From NCBI GenBank assembly GCA_004764695.1, contig SMSO01000025.1, positions 5,572,362-5,636,361 of the forward strand: 64,000 bases of DNA, given 5' to 3'. Origin of the DNA: Schizochytrium sp. TIO01 (Eukaryota > Sar > Bigyra > Thraustochytrida > Thraustochytriidae). This document shows positions 11,001-23,340 of this stretch, one piece after another. The notes below the pieces were generated by a model. That model did no database searches and was not told the origin of the DNA. It saw nothing but the letters and a program-made list of their open reading frames with translations. Numbering within the stretch: the stretch's first letter is position 1; each line of letters starts with the position of its first letter. A program made the position numbers and the translations under genes.

Positions 11001-14000
11001 TTGGTAGTGGTGGTAGTGAGTGAATAGTGACACAGGCGATTTTCATGTTAGTAAATGCGCAAAGAAGAAAATCTTAAGAGACTTTACCATGTATCCAAAA
11101 CCTTTCCAAAAATAGGAACACAAGTGCGCCTAGGCTGAGCCCTAGGTTGGTACTTAACCAGGAAGAGCAGAAATAAAGCAGCTCTTGAAGAAAAGAAGTG
11201 CCAACGGAGGGCCGAACCTAAAGCATAAACTTTCTTGCCAGCTCGAATGGAACGCTCCGCGGGCCACCGCTGTAATTACTCTTTGCAAAGTGCTGTGTCG
11301 TATTCTTTTGGGAGAGAATCAAATCCTTGAAAGCCGTCTTGACTAAACTCAGTATGACAACCAAGCTAGGCAAGATGTGACAGCCCCCCCCCTAGCAGTA
11401 ACTAAGTCCTGGCATTAATAACTGCTCCTACAGTAATGACTATAAGGAAGTAAGGGATGTTAGCAGCACTATTTCGGATGGTAACGCTAACTCGCCTTAC
11501 TTCCATTGGAATACTTCTATTAGAAGGGAAGCGATGTTGAGGTTGAAATTAAGAGTGAGAACGAAACAGTATCCGGTACTTTGTAATGAACGTTATGTTC
11601 TGCCCTCCACCTGAGTCTACACCACCCTTCCCGCCTGCAACTGTGTTATATTAATTTCCAGTACATAAGAAGAAGAGTCAAGATCGAGATGGGCAACGTT
11701 CGCGAACCTGCAACAAGTAAAGATGTGTGATGATTGAGGATCATGCACCATTTTATGCAGAATAGCTCTTCTCCTTTTACAAAGATGAGAAGGGAAAATA
11801 GAGAAAGACAACAGACTTGTTCGTTTCGTATCGAAATCTCTCTGTAAATAGTTTACATATATTTCTGCAAATGCGCGCTTTCTTTCCCTCTTCATCGTGC
11901 CTTGTTTGGTGTCAGATCAAATAAAAAGTAAACATCCCTTTAAGGCATGTCTTCATCGAAAATAGGACCTCTTTGATGTACTCGAGAATGCATTTACAGA
12001 TAGCAATCCTCAATAAATCTGCATATTGTGTGTGCTCTAATTAACTATATTATGATTTGTTCCCAGTTTCAAATCAATCGAACAAATTTTGGTTATTGGT
12101 ACCGTGTGTCACTTACTCGCTGCAACTTGTTAGTCTCTCAAGCCTCGAAATTTGAGACAGCCCCTTTGCCTGCAGAAAGAGCTAGAGAGCGGCACCATTA
12201 TCGTTTAATTCTATATTTTTTATGGGTGCTATGTGTCGGCCTTTTATTCTGTAACCTCCAACCTCTAGTTGAATAGATCGTTTTAAGGGTGCGATTGCAA
12301 GCGTACATGTTTAGAAAAATGTATCCGGGTACCACTGCCCACCCTATAAATTTGCCCCAATCTTCATACTGTTGTTCTGAAAACATTCCAGCTCATACTT
12401 TATTTGGTCCCAAGGAACTCTTGCGAAGAAGACACAGAGGAAAATACAAAGTCTATATTTAAAGCAAAACAGTAAGAAGGAAGGAGCTGCATAGTAGAAT
12501 GTGGATATACAATCGTCACATAGCAAAGTAAATCAATGGCGTTAATCAATTTTAATACATGCAATAGTCCAATCTACTGCTATGTGCTGTTCTTCCAGAG
12601 ATTGCGCGTGTTTTAACGTTATAAGTACATGTGATACTAGATGAAGTATAGAAACTCCAAATTCATTCATGTTGTTCTACTACAACCATAATGATATAAA
12701 AAAAGAAAAGAAAAGATTTAATGTTCCCTATGTTCCCCGCTCTCAAAAAAAATCTGAGTAGAAAAAAAAAAAAAAAAACACTCTTAAGGAACTGGTTGAA
12801 GCAACTATTGAGTAGGTGCCCTTATGCCTTCTCAATCTTGCAACCGTGTGCTTTCCAATGCGCCAAACCAACCCAACCCTCTGCTGATATTTTATATCTA
12901 AAGCTCGTGTGTAAAACTTTCGACAATTTGTTTGTAATCAATGGTACCAGAGCCTCCTGGTGAAGGGCAATCCTCTTCTCTGGATTGAATGGTATAAGAA
13001 AATCATTTGTCTCTGCCCTTTAAAATCAGCCCTTTCTCTGACCCTAAATTGAACCCTTTTTTCATGACTACGCAATCGCAACGAGTTTATTGCTACCCAG
13101 TCGGTTAACCTTGCAAAATCTCACGATCTCTTTTAAGTAGAGAAATTGTTAATTTAAAAGCATAGACTCTAAAACCCAAAGAATTCTTGCTTACCGCCGT
13201 CTAGGTCGATCTTTGAGCACTAGAGCTATTCCCGGCTTACTTGTGCAAAACCCGCATTAATGTGTAAGATGGGACTGTTAATTTAGTGCGTACTGTACGG
13301 TCTAGTAAATCTCAAGCATTACATACACCTGGGTTGGATTGCAGAATCTAATTCTGGCTTGCAAGCACGCGATGCGTGGTATGGTATTATCGAAATACAG
13401 ATACCTTAAACGTTGATGATTCTTTTGGCCCGTGTTGATTTATGAATTTTGTTCCATATATCTAGAATATATGGGTAGAAATCATTTGTCGATCAGTAGC
13501 CATGGTACTTGGCGCACAACTTCTGCCTGCCTTTGTCACTTAAAGTCTATAATGAAGTTTATTTTTATGGCCGACCTATGGGCCTTTCCGAAATAAGCAA
13601 CAAGAAAAACGATCGCCAAGCCCTGCAGCCAGCGCTTAACCTTCCTAGTCATGCGTCAAGATATATCCATGAAACCTAAGTTAGAGCATACTTGGTAAGC
13701 TTGGTAAAGGTTATCTTTCACGGGAAACTTTTGAAGTCATATCGTTTGTTTTGAAACGGGCCGGAATCCCCCTTTTCCCATTCAACCCGCGAGAACTTGC
13801 GTGCCGAGATTTAATGTTGCAGAAGTATTTTCACGAACCGCTAATTCGAAGTTTACAATTTTGAAAAGCTGCAGCTAGATCATGATTTCTTTGATCTCAA
13901 ACCTTAATTTTCATTATATCTACTACACCTGGTTGTTGGAGAAGTTTAAATTGTTGTATTCTATCACCTTGACACCAGGTACGTAAGTTTGCATCTTTAA

Positions 14001-14901
14001 ATTTTACAAGCAAAGCACTGCCATCCGAGTTGTCGTCTGCCGCAGGCCTCTTGCATGGTGTCTCTTCGTAGTATGCTCGTATGCTTAAGTTCGGGTGTCG
14101 CGAAGCGTCCATGAGACTGCGCAACGTTCGGTAAAGTGCGGAGAAGACTCTTCGTGGCTCATTTACATCTAGTCTTGCACGCTTACTGCCCTGTGTTGTT
14201 GTTGTTTAGCACCACGAGGTTCATAACCCGAGTGTGCTCATCGAGCCTCTGCTTTCGGCACCTACTACTACGCTCTCTCCGCGTCTGGCTCAGAGTTGTG
14301 GCTTCCTATCTTTCCACTAGAGTGCGGAATCACTCGGATTCATCGCGAGAGACACGGTCTTCAGAGCGCAATTTGTTGTTTGCCTGTCTTTTTCATGTTC
14401 CACATCGATTAATTAATTTTCTAATTAACATTTTATTTATTTATTTTAATTTAAAAAGTCATAGGACCTACAGTACAACATATTTATATACAGGACCAAA
14501 CTAAGCTTTCATTCTATTCCTTCAAGTTCATTGATCCACTTCTCAAAATACGACTTACTTGCTCCTACAAGTTTTGTTGGTTGGTTGGCTTATTTTACTT
14601 CACTTTGATAAGGCTTTGTTCACTCCGTGAGTGGGCGTGTGGTACGGGCATTGGCGCCTAAAGCCTGAGTGCTTAATACACAACAAACATGAACAGTCTT
14701 TCTGCCGGATCAGAAGAGGATTTCGAGTTGGAAGTCTGAAGTTCGTTCAAGAACTTGTCCACCTGGCACAACTATTATTTTTCAGAGAATAGAGCAAATT
14801 GAGTAAAATATGAACGCTAGACTCTAATACCGAATCTATCAGTGGGCAGCTTCCTCACGCAATCGAGGCACCTGCACAGTGCTCTCGAAATGAGCAAACA
14901 T

Positions 14902-14993
14902 CCAACTAACCAACCAACCAATCAATCAATCAATACATCAATCAACACATCAATCAATACATCAATCAATACATCAATCAATACATCAATCGA
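14902..14993 (+). repeat. CAAT-based array with 12-bp period
   Basis: CCAACCAAT units pass into a 12-bp repeat (ATCAATCAATAC and close variants). AAAC and GAAC runs follow at about 15040-15066. Confidence 0.85.
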
Positions 14994-16314
14994 CACACAA
15001 CATACAAAAATACATAAGAATACATAAAAGGAAAAGTACAAACAAACAAACAAACAAACGAACGAACACATTGAATCAAACGCCCGTGCCCACTTTGAAG
15101 CCTGAAGTTGCTCAGATTTCTTTTGTCGCTAACCAGAACTGGCTGCTGCTGCTACTACTGCTGCTAGTCCTCTCAGCAGCTTCATCAACCAACAAAAGAA
15201 AGAGTCAACTCTACTTGCGCCTCCAATTCACCATCATTCGCCATTCGTCTTTACAGTGCTTCTTTTTACTTCTGAAAAATAAATAAAAATAATATTATTA
15301 TGTCCATTTGTAAGTTCTAATTGTATAATCAAAATTAAAATTAAAAGTTTAGCAGCTTTATACCTTTTTAATAACCAAAATTAAAATTTAAAAACTTCAC
15401 CTCTTCATCTAAAACATAACACGATATGCACTGAGTCGCACATGCCACAGCCTCTCCCATCCTACCCCCCTTGGGAGAATTGAACTGCGTGCGGGGAATG
15501 AAAGAAAGGGGCGAAAGAGGAAGCAGACAGACAGACCTTCGACCCTTCTTTCGCTGTCGTCTGCGCTGCGTCGAGGCCCCATTGCGCCTCGCCGCTCTCG
15601 CCTTAGGAGCCCAGCGCGCAGAGACTGAACGTCGTCGCCGGCATGCCTCGGCCTCTTGAAGAGCAAGCACTCCTTCAAGAATAGGCTCTTCGAGGAAAGA
15701 AGAACTATTTGGCACACCATGAAAGACCTCAGTGGAAGGAGCTTAGTCGGTCGCTAGGCAGTGCTAGTGAGTGAGGGTCAACCTGTCTATGAGGTTTGCC
15801 TGGGCAAGGGGGCAGCCAGGGAGTCCTCGCGTAAGTGAAGAGTATCTAAGAAGTCGCCGCTCAGGCATATATGAAAGAGAGGGAATAGAGAGTAGAGAAT
15901 AAAAGAGAGACAAAAGAGAGGAAAGGCGCCTCTTTTAAAGAAGGCGAAGGCGGCAGTGATAATAGATGGAACACCCTCCACGGATAATGACGACGCCGGA
16001 GAGAAGAAGAGTAAAGAAGGCGCATGCTTCTTACTTAGTTGGCCGCTCGTTAGTTGGTTGGTTGGTTGGTTGGTTTGTTAGTTAGTGAGTGAGTGAGTGA
16101 GTGAGTTGATATTTAGTTGCGGAGGAGATCTTCAATACCCGCAAAGATCGCTCTGACTTTCGAGTGCTTGTTTTGGGGATTGTTGTATTTTCGTTTAACT
16201 TTTTGCGAGTTTTTGGAAATATTGGGGGAAGCGAAGCTTGAAAAGACGGTAGAATGAAAGGAAGGGAAGAGAGAAACGGAGAAATGCGAGTTAGCTCTAA
16301 AGATAGAAGATGCA

Positions 16315-16384
16315 TTGCTTTCTTGCTTTCTTGCTTTCTTGCTTTCTTGCTTTCTTGCTTTCTTGCCTTTTTGCTTTCTTGCTT
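16315..16384 (+). repeat. 8-bp repeat TTGCTTTC, about 9 copies
   Basis: A near-perfect octamer array with one variant copy. GGTT and GTGA runs lie about 250 bp to its left (16050-16106). Confidence 0.9.
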
Positions 16385-17530
16385 CTGCAGAGTAGAGTAT
16401 AAAAGGATATAAGATATTATATTAATATGATAAACAGCAAACAAAAATACACAAATTAAGTAGAAACGCTGCCAAACCAAACCTCAGAAAAGGCCAAAGA
16501 CAGTTTGCTCGGAATCGCGGAAGAAGTCATTTCCACCCTTTCCACAGCAATTGCAATCGTCATTGAATCAATCGATGCACATCTGTTTTCATGGTTTCTC
16601 CGTTTCAGCCAGGAGCGCAAGTTTTTGCACATGGCATTGTGGCCACGAGGGCGCCCTCCTTGGTGCATGGATTACTCGCTCCGCCACGAACTGTGAACCA
16701 TCTCAAGGAGTGACAACAGCTACCGGGATCCAAACAGCTGTCTCGTTGGTGTTGATAGCGAGCCGCCTTTTTGAGGCCAACGCAGTAGCTAGGTATACAT
16801 GCATGCAATCACCTCTTTGATCTTGAGGCAGCCGAAGACCTCAGAGCAGAAGAACTCCGCTTCTCCCTCCGCGAACTAGCACCGGGGCAGTACTGGCTGG
16901 CCTCCTAGTACAGGGCTTGACTCGACTGGCCGACCCACCGAAGAACATCTAATGCACGCCATGGCCTCTGCCGGAGCGCTGGCATCGTGGAGGAGAAGAG
17001 GTAGATAAATATGTTTGTTTATTTGCATAGGTATATGCATGGATGTATACGGTGGAAGGCGGAGGAGAGGGAGCTCTCGAGGCAGTGAACTGAGTTTGCT
17101 TGGTCTTCCTACGCTGCGGATGGTGAAGTGGCACCCCGAAAGCTGAGTTTTGGCAACCTGGGCAAAACTCACTGATCATGAAGATTGCATTTTCACCTCC
17201 TGCTGATCAGAGAATCTTTTCCTCCTTTCCTTTCGCCTCTTCTTCTTTTCATGACATTTATTTGACTGATTCATTTAGTTATTTAGCTATTTAGTTATTT
17301 TTAATTAAATTAATTATTTGTTTGTTATTGTAACTTGCTGCTTAGAATATTAAAAATAAACTAAATAAAACAATAATAGTTTAAAAATAAAATTTTAAAA
17401 TAGCCTTGGCAAAACATGGGAACTTCATAATGGGTCATGATTTTGATTATGATGGTCCTACTAAGTGGATGAAAAGGTGGAAATTAGAGACAGAAAGAAA
17501 GCAGAAAGAGAGCAGGTGGGTGGAAAAGGA

Positions 17531-17626
17531 AGAAAATGAAAAAGAAAGAGAGAGAGAAAGAAAGAGAGAAAGAAAGAAAGAAAGAAAGAAAGAAAATGAA
17601 AAAGAAAGAAAGAGAGAAAGAAAGAA
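17531..17626 (+). repeat. GAAA/GAGA purine tract
   Basis: Tandem GAAA with GAGA interruptions; it creates a charged KE/RE open frame that I do not regard as a gene. Confidence 0.85.
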
Positions 17627-18433
17627 GTCGCTTCTTCTGCTCGAGGCAACTCCAATTCCGATTGGCGTCACGCACGCAGGCGCGGCGGCGCGAGGTCCGA
17701 GGTGGAGCGGTGCTAGAGTTCCTTTGGGCATAGCGCGGCGCCTGCCATCCCGCGGTCAGAAGGAGGAGGCAAGTGTGGACAGCGTGGTGGGTCGTCCTGT
17801 TGGCTCCTGGGCTTCCTTACGCGTAGAATTGATTCTGTCTCAACTTGAGAATCAGCATTTTTGAGGCCATTCATAGATTGGCACAGACAACTTTCTCAAG
17901 CCGTCTGAAGCATCGCGCGAACTCCGATCGCAAGCGACCTTAAGACAGACGGCCTACACGAGCTGGTGGAAAAGGGAGCGGCCTGCTAGCAGCGACGGGA
18001 AAAGCTGCTGCAACGGAGACAAGCGAAGCCTTGTAGCCTTGAGCAAAGAGACTCGGAGCCTGGTGTTGAAAGCACGTCTTACTAGAGTGAAGTAGTGGAC
18101 TTTCCTCTCCGTTAGCTCCAGGGTCTTCCGTTGCTCCTCTACATAGGGTTGGCATCGCAATTGCCTTGACGCTCGGCACAAGCGCGGGGGGTGATCTGGC
18201 CTTGTGGCGAGCACCTTTTAGGGATTGCTTCGCCTTGAGGCACGCTGTACTTTTTTGCTCTGCTCTACTGTACTTTAAGTTTTTGGCTGCAATTTTTGGG
18301 GCCGTGGACCTTGCTCTTCGCACAACGAACCAAGAGTTTCGATAGACAAACTGTCAACGTGGACGTTGGCAGTGGTGGCAAAGTAAATACTTTCACATAT
18401 TCTTAGACGGCCAGAGATAGTCAGTGAAGAGTT

Positions 18434-20293
18434 ATGTTTTCTCAAAGTGGAATGTCAGGAGCGGACGACACTGCAATTTTGCAAGGCGTGAGCCGTGCAG
18501 AGTCTGTCTGGGACCAAGATGCTGTGGCTGATGCGCTCATCTTTGTGGCATATTTTCTGATTCCAGTACAATTAATGGTAGTCTTTAAGTCAGTCAAGAT
18601 ACCCATGGTGGTCCAACGCATCCGTTTGGCATTCTTCTCGTTCATTTTGAGCTGTGGTGTCACTCACCTCTTGGCCACAATGCCGCACTCTTGGACCTGG
18701 CTTCCCAGCATCATGGCTCTCAGCAAGTGGTCTTGCGCTCTTGTCTCCCTCTCCACGGCCGTATTTTTGCACATCCATTTCATTGACGTGCGTGAACTCC
18801 TGCGTCAAGGTTCAGAACTTGAAAAGGAGATTGCACAAAGCCGAGCTGCTCTGATCGACATGCACAAGAGGCACTCCAAGCTCGGCCGTCAACATGAGGA
18901 GGCGCTTCGTCTCGCCAGAGCCAAATCTGATTTCGTCGCCACCATGTCTCATGAAACGCGCACCCCTTTGTGGAGCATTATAGGGTTTGCCGATATTCTT
19001 GACGGCACGAAACTCACAGACTGGCAGAGGGAGCATGTCTCGGGAATCCAAAAGAGTGCTTCGCATTTGCTTTGCCTCATCAACGACGTACTTGACTGCA
19101 CGCGCCTTGAGCATGTCGAGTACACTCTTGAAAAGGCGCCCTTTTCTTTGCCCGCCTGTCTTAACACTGTCAAGTCCATGATGGAAATCCCTGCTAAGGA
19201 AAACGGGGTGCGCCTTTGCATGGATGTTGATAATCCGGGAATCAACCAGGTGGTTCTTTCTGACGAACGTCGTCTCACGCAGGTGCTGACAAACATCACT
19301 TCGAACGCCATAAAGTTCACCCCGCGAAACGGCAAGGTCACATTCAGAGCAAGTGTAGTCTCTGCATCGTATGTACAAGCTCTCCGTAAGGACCCAAGTA
19401 TTCATGCGGCACATCCACACCTCGCAGAGCCCCTACCCTCATCACGCTTTTTTGTTTTTTCTGTGCAAGACTCCGGCGTTGGCATTGAATCAAGTAAGAT
19501 CCCAATCATTTTTGATCGCTTCATGCAAGCAGATAACTCTATTGAACGTAAGTATGGCGGTACAGGCCTCGGACTCTCCATTTGCAAAGTTCTGGTTGAC
19601 AAAATGCTAGGTGGCATTTTTGTGCGCAGTTCCCCACAAGCAGGATCAACCTTTATTGTCTGCATTCCAAGTGATGCTCTTTCTCCAAGTCCGCCCTCCA
19701 CACAAGTTGCTCGCCCTCAAGTCGTTCTAGATAAACGTATAGCAGACGCGCAAGAGAAGGTCAGCCGTCGCAGACAGCTTATCGGGTCGCCAAGACAAAG
19801 CTCTATCTCTGCGCCAGTTTCAACAGCAACAACGCCATCGTCGACCTCTTCAGGTTTATCTAGCTCCAGTTCTACTATTGGCGCGGTCTCCCCACCGAGC
19901 CAGCAACATAGTTCTGTAGAAGAGAACTTGCCCATTCTGGTTGCAGAAGATAATGAAACTAATCAGCTCATCATGAAGCGGATGATGCAGCAGCTCGGGT
20001 ACAAGAATGTTACTTTCGTTGCAAACGGCAAGGAAGCTGTCGAACACGTTATGACGCATCAAGATCTCAAGTGTATCTTTTTGGACATCCACATGCCGGT
20101 CATGGATGGCATCCGCGCTTGCCAGGCCATTCGTTCTATTCCTGGATGCGGTGAGCAATTTTGGATCATGGCTCTCACCGCAGATTCAAGTCAGGAATTT
20201 CTCTCTCTCGGTTTTGATGATCATATCTTGAAACCTTGTAGGAAAGAGCAGCTGCACCAGTCAATTATTCGTCGGCCTGATGCTTACGTCTAA
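18434..20293 (+). CDS. Hybrid histidine kinase with ethylene-receptor-like membrane sensor
   Basis: A 619-residue membrane kinase starting at an ATG. Residues 33-115 form three hydrophobic helices that match the ethylene-binding domain of plant ETR1. They keep D33, Y40, I43-P44 and the copper-ligand motif C74-G-V-T-H78 (ETR1 D25, Y32, I35-P36, C65, H69). The plant N-terminal Cys pair and GAF domain are missing; a helical linker (120-165) leads straight to the kinase. The H box holds H173 (SHETRTP), the N box N286/N291, the G1 box D346-SGVG, the G2 box G375-TGLGLS. A Ser/Thr-rich linker (450-495) precedes a receiver domain (500-612) with D506, phospho-acceptor D551, T582 and K600. All residues for autophosphorylation and phosphotransfer are present. 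By family knowledge it would sense ethylene or another small ligand through Cu(I) at a membrane and signal through an HPt protein, which is not in the window. The ligand is inference. Confidence 0.93.
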   Translation: MFSQSGMSGADDTAILQGVSRAESVWDQDAVADALIFVAYFLIPVQLMVVFKSVKIPMVVQRIRLAFFSFILSCGVTHLLATMPHSWTWLPSIMALSKWSCALVSLSTAVFLHIHFIDVRELLRQGSELEKEIAQSRAALIDMHKRHSKLGRQHEEALRLARAKSDFVATMSHETRTPLWSIIGFADILDGTKLTDWQREHVSGIQKSASHLLCLINDVLDCTRLEHVEYTLEKAPFSLPACLNTVKSMMEIPAKENGVRLCMDVDNPGINQVVLSDERRLTQVLTNITSNAIKFTPRNGKVTFRASVVSASYVQALRKDPSIHAAHPHLAEPLPSSRFFVFSVQDSGVGIESSKIPIIFDRFMQADNSIERKYGGTGLGLSICKVLVDKMLGGIFVRSSPQAGSTFIVCIPSDALSPSPPSTQVARPQVVLDKRIADAQEKVSRRRQLIGSPRQSSISAPVSTATTPSSTSSGLSSSSSTIGAVSPPSQQHSSVEENLPILVAEDNETNQLIMKRMMQQLGYKNVTFVANGKEAVEHVMTHQDLKCIFLDIHMPVMDGIRACQAIRSIPGCGEQFWIMALTADSSQEFLSLGFDDHILKPCRKEQLHQSIIRRPDAYV

Positions 20294-23200
20294 TGAATTG
20301 CATCGTTTTCTGAGCCATTGCTTTTTCCGCATTCTTATTCTCGCTTAAAGGATGAGTACTCGAGGCTGGAACATTAATGCTGGCTGACTCGTTCTCTCCA
20401 TAGTATATTCTTTGACACCGCCCATGCATATGCGTTGAGATTTCGTTCAACATGGTAGTATATGCAGTCGCTATATTCTCAATCTTCAGTATGATAAATT
20501 AACTTTCAAGCCTTTTTCCCCTTTTCCTTGTGTTTGTCTTGCAGTCCTTTAGCTGGTAGCTCTTATCCTTGGGTAGCAGCGATCACCGCCTTCCTTCACT
20601 TGCCCCAGCTATATCTAGAATATAGAACATACACAAAACTGTCAGGATGCCGAAGCACTTTCGTTTTTCGAAACAGAAAAAACTATAATATCTTTTGAAA
20701 GAACTTCTGTTTCTGTTCGTTTCTTTCTCTTTGTCTTTTCTAACAATTGATTGTTTCAGAGCAAGCGGGCGAAGAAAGAGAGGGGGGTACCGCAGATGAC
20801 AAGGGGAATAAGGCCATATGAGCGAGTAATTTCGATAGCGAAATGAACTCTATGACCATCTGCTTTGACCGACCCCGTATGCGTCAAATGTATACTTGCT
20901 TACTGTAACTAGCTTGGCTTCTCCCTTTTTTTCCTTCTTTTTCCTCTTTTTCTCTTTTCCCGTATTTATTTGCAGTCAAAAGCTTTTTTCTTTCTTCTTT
21001 TTACAATATAATTTTATCTCTATGAATTTAATTCCTTATTTTTATTTTTATTTTTTAAAGAGATAATTTAAAATATTTAAAAATAAATTGAATATTAATA
21101 AACATTACCTTTAATTAAAATATATATAGAATATAATATATATAGATATATATTATTACTTGTTGCTATTGTTGCTGTTGATGTTATCATACTTTTTATT
21201 TACATAAAATGAAGAGGACCAAAATCTACATCAAAACGCGTATGGAGGGTTTGACGTTTAGGCAGAACTCTTTTGTGTCATTCGGACAAACTCCATAACA
21301 GCGATGCACCCGCTTCAGTAAACCTTGAACGGCAGACGCTCTGGCAGCGCCATCATCGTTATCCTTTATTACTCTGTCGGCGCGTGCTTCCCGTACGCAA
21401 AGCACCGTAGTTTCACCTACTTTCTTGCGAGCACTCACTAACTAACTTGTGCAAACGAACCACAACGAGTCAGATCGCCTCCCCGCAAAGCGAGCTCTCT
21501 CGAGAAGGCCTCGAAGAAACCTGCGCGACCTCCGCCACGGCAGCACGCAGCACGCAGCTCTTCGTTTCACGAGTTCTAACTCAGGCGCACCAGCGCCACA
21601 TTGATCGAGGCAAACCCGTGGTCTCAGTCCAACCCATCGTTTCACAACAGACGCGACGCGGGTTCTATGGCGATTCACCTAGCTACAAAGTCGTCAAGCC
21701 CACGCCCAAGAAGCCTCTCGCCTCCAGCCGTCGCCCTCTGCCCACGAATCGCACGAATCGTGTCCTCGAGGCCAAGGGTCCGGAAAGCGTGCGCGACGAG
21801 CAGAAACTCATTGCGAGCAGATGGGTTTTGAGATTTTGCCATAACTCATTACCGTGGCAGAGGGAGGCTTCAGCAGGCGCTGCGTGGGTCCTTAGCGATT
21901 CCTCTATGTAGGCGGTAGGATCTCTCTTCGAAGTACCAATGTCGCAGCGCGTGCCGTCTCGAGGCCAACGGAATAGCGGCCAGCTAGCGTAAACTGTAAG
22001 GACCGGCGGCGGCCTCGCACAAGTTCCAGGATTGCAGAATCAGCGCGTACATACATACATACGCAGACTCTTCAGGAACGAGACCGGAGAGGAAAGCAAT
22101 GATGACCAAGGCCGCTCAGGCTGAAGCAAAGCGCTCCGGAGGACGCGGAGGGCAGCGACGGAGAGCTCACAACGCCTGGGTGCTTCATTTGCAGTATTTG
22201 CCCGTGTCCGTTTATTGCGTTTGCACTGCATTACACGAATAAAATTGCATTGCATTGCATTGCATAGCTGCCTGATCAATACGGAAAGCAATGCACGAGA
22301 CGACCCAATCACAGCTCACAAGACAACGACCGCTAGGTACTCACTCTGCCATCGTGGTGAACAACAAGACCGTGGACCTGCACGTGCACCTTCGAGTCTC
22401 TGCGATTGGGCACTTGAAGGCGTGAAGCCAGGCATGAGCAATGACTGATGGATGCTCGACTCCGATGGCAACGAATTGGATTGAGTGCTGCGGACTCTGA
22501 GATGAGCTGCATCTCAGAGGCGACCAAGTGCTCGTCTCCAGCGCAGGATTGCAGAGATCTGACTGAGGCTTAAAGTCAGGTCTTTGCCCAAGCTGCGAAA
22601 GTATTGAGCGAATCGAGAGTGACGCAGAGGCGCAGTTCTTCAGGAGTGCCAAAATGGACTCGTGAACGAAGCAATATCACCTACCTCCACTGCGTAAGGC
22701 CGGTCTTCAACGTTGGCTTGGCGCTTTGGCTTTGCACGGTGGTGGGCGAGAGGGTGGGTGAGACGCATCGGAAGCAGCGTCGAGGACGAGAGCGGGTGCT
22801 CGTGGTGAGTGGTGTCGTCGGCTGTGATCACTGGCAGAAGCAAAGTAGCAGGCATTCATCTCAGCTTTACACCACGCCATGCATGCCTAGCAATACCTAT
22901 CCGCCACTAGTACTACTCAAAAGAACATGCAGTGCTTAGTTTATTGACTTCCTGTGTTTCTTTTCTTTGCTGTGTTTCTTCTCTTTGATGAAGAGTTTGT
23001 TTTTAATTTGAGGACGGAGGAAGAAGAAATAAAAATAAAAATAAAAATAAAAATAAGAATAAAAGGGTATACACTATTGGGCACCTACTAGCAGGTAGTT
23101 GGCAATGGTGAGTGGGTACCTAATCTGCATCCTTAGAAAACCAACGAAACAAAATCGTGAACTCGCCTCCTGCAAATTGTGCAAGAGGCGGAGGCGGAGG

Positions 23201-23340
23201 GGGCCTCGAAGAAGGACGCAGGCAACATAATAAGAGCTAGCTTGCTTGGGCGGGACTAGCTCGGAGGGACTAAGAAATACGGGCTGAGACAGCCTTCTCA
23301 CTGGTTGCTGCGTGCAAAAGCACTTTGGAAGTTTGACAGA
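20294..23340. other. Intergenic region, no supportable gene
   Basis: 20.9-21.2 kb is very AT-rich (TTTTTA and TATATA-like runs). 21.2-22.9 kb is more balanced and contains frames up to 154 codons, but the longest starts at TTG and matches nothing I know. Short runs of CATA (about 22049-22063), TGCAT (about 22240-22264) and AAAATA (about 23028-23054) are present. Confidence 0.6.

Larger units (their letters stand above)
6520..18433. other. 12-kb stretch without a supportable gene
   Basis: Composition changes along this block. 7.2-9.5 kb is mixed and GC-richer with purine tracts. 9.4-9.8 kb has GACA and AATGAAAC runs. 11-14 kb is AT-rich and nearly free of frames. 15.3-18.4 kb is again repeat-rich. 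Frames of 70-210 codons occur, but most start only at TTG, CTG or GTG and their translations look like non-coding sequence. I cannot exclude genes with several introns or non-coding RNAs. Confidence 0.6.

Noticed and set aside
13897-14124. Minus frame ending DGSALLVKFKDANLRTWCQG...
   Set aside because: Fairly protein-like, but short, with first start TTG (ATG four codons later); no motif and no splice evidence. Could be an exon, not supportable.
21447-21911. 154-codon plus frame
   Set aside because: Starts at TTG and has no internal ATG except the last residue.
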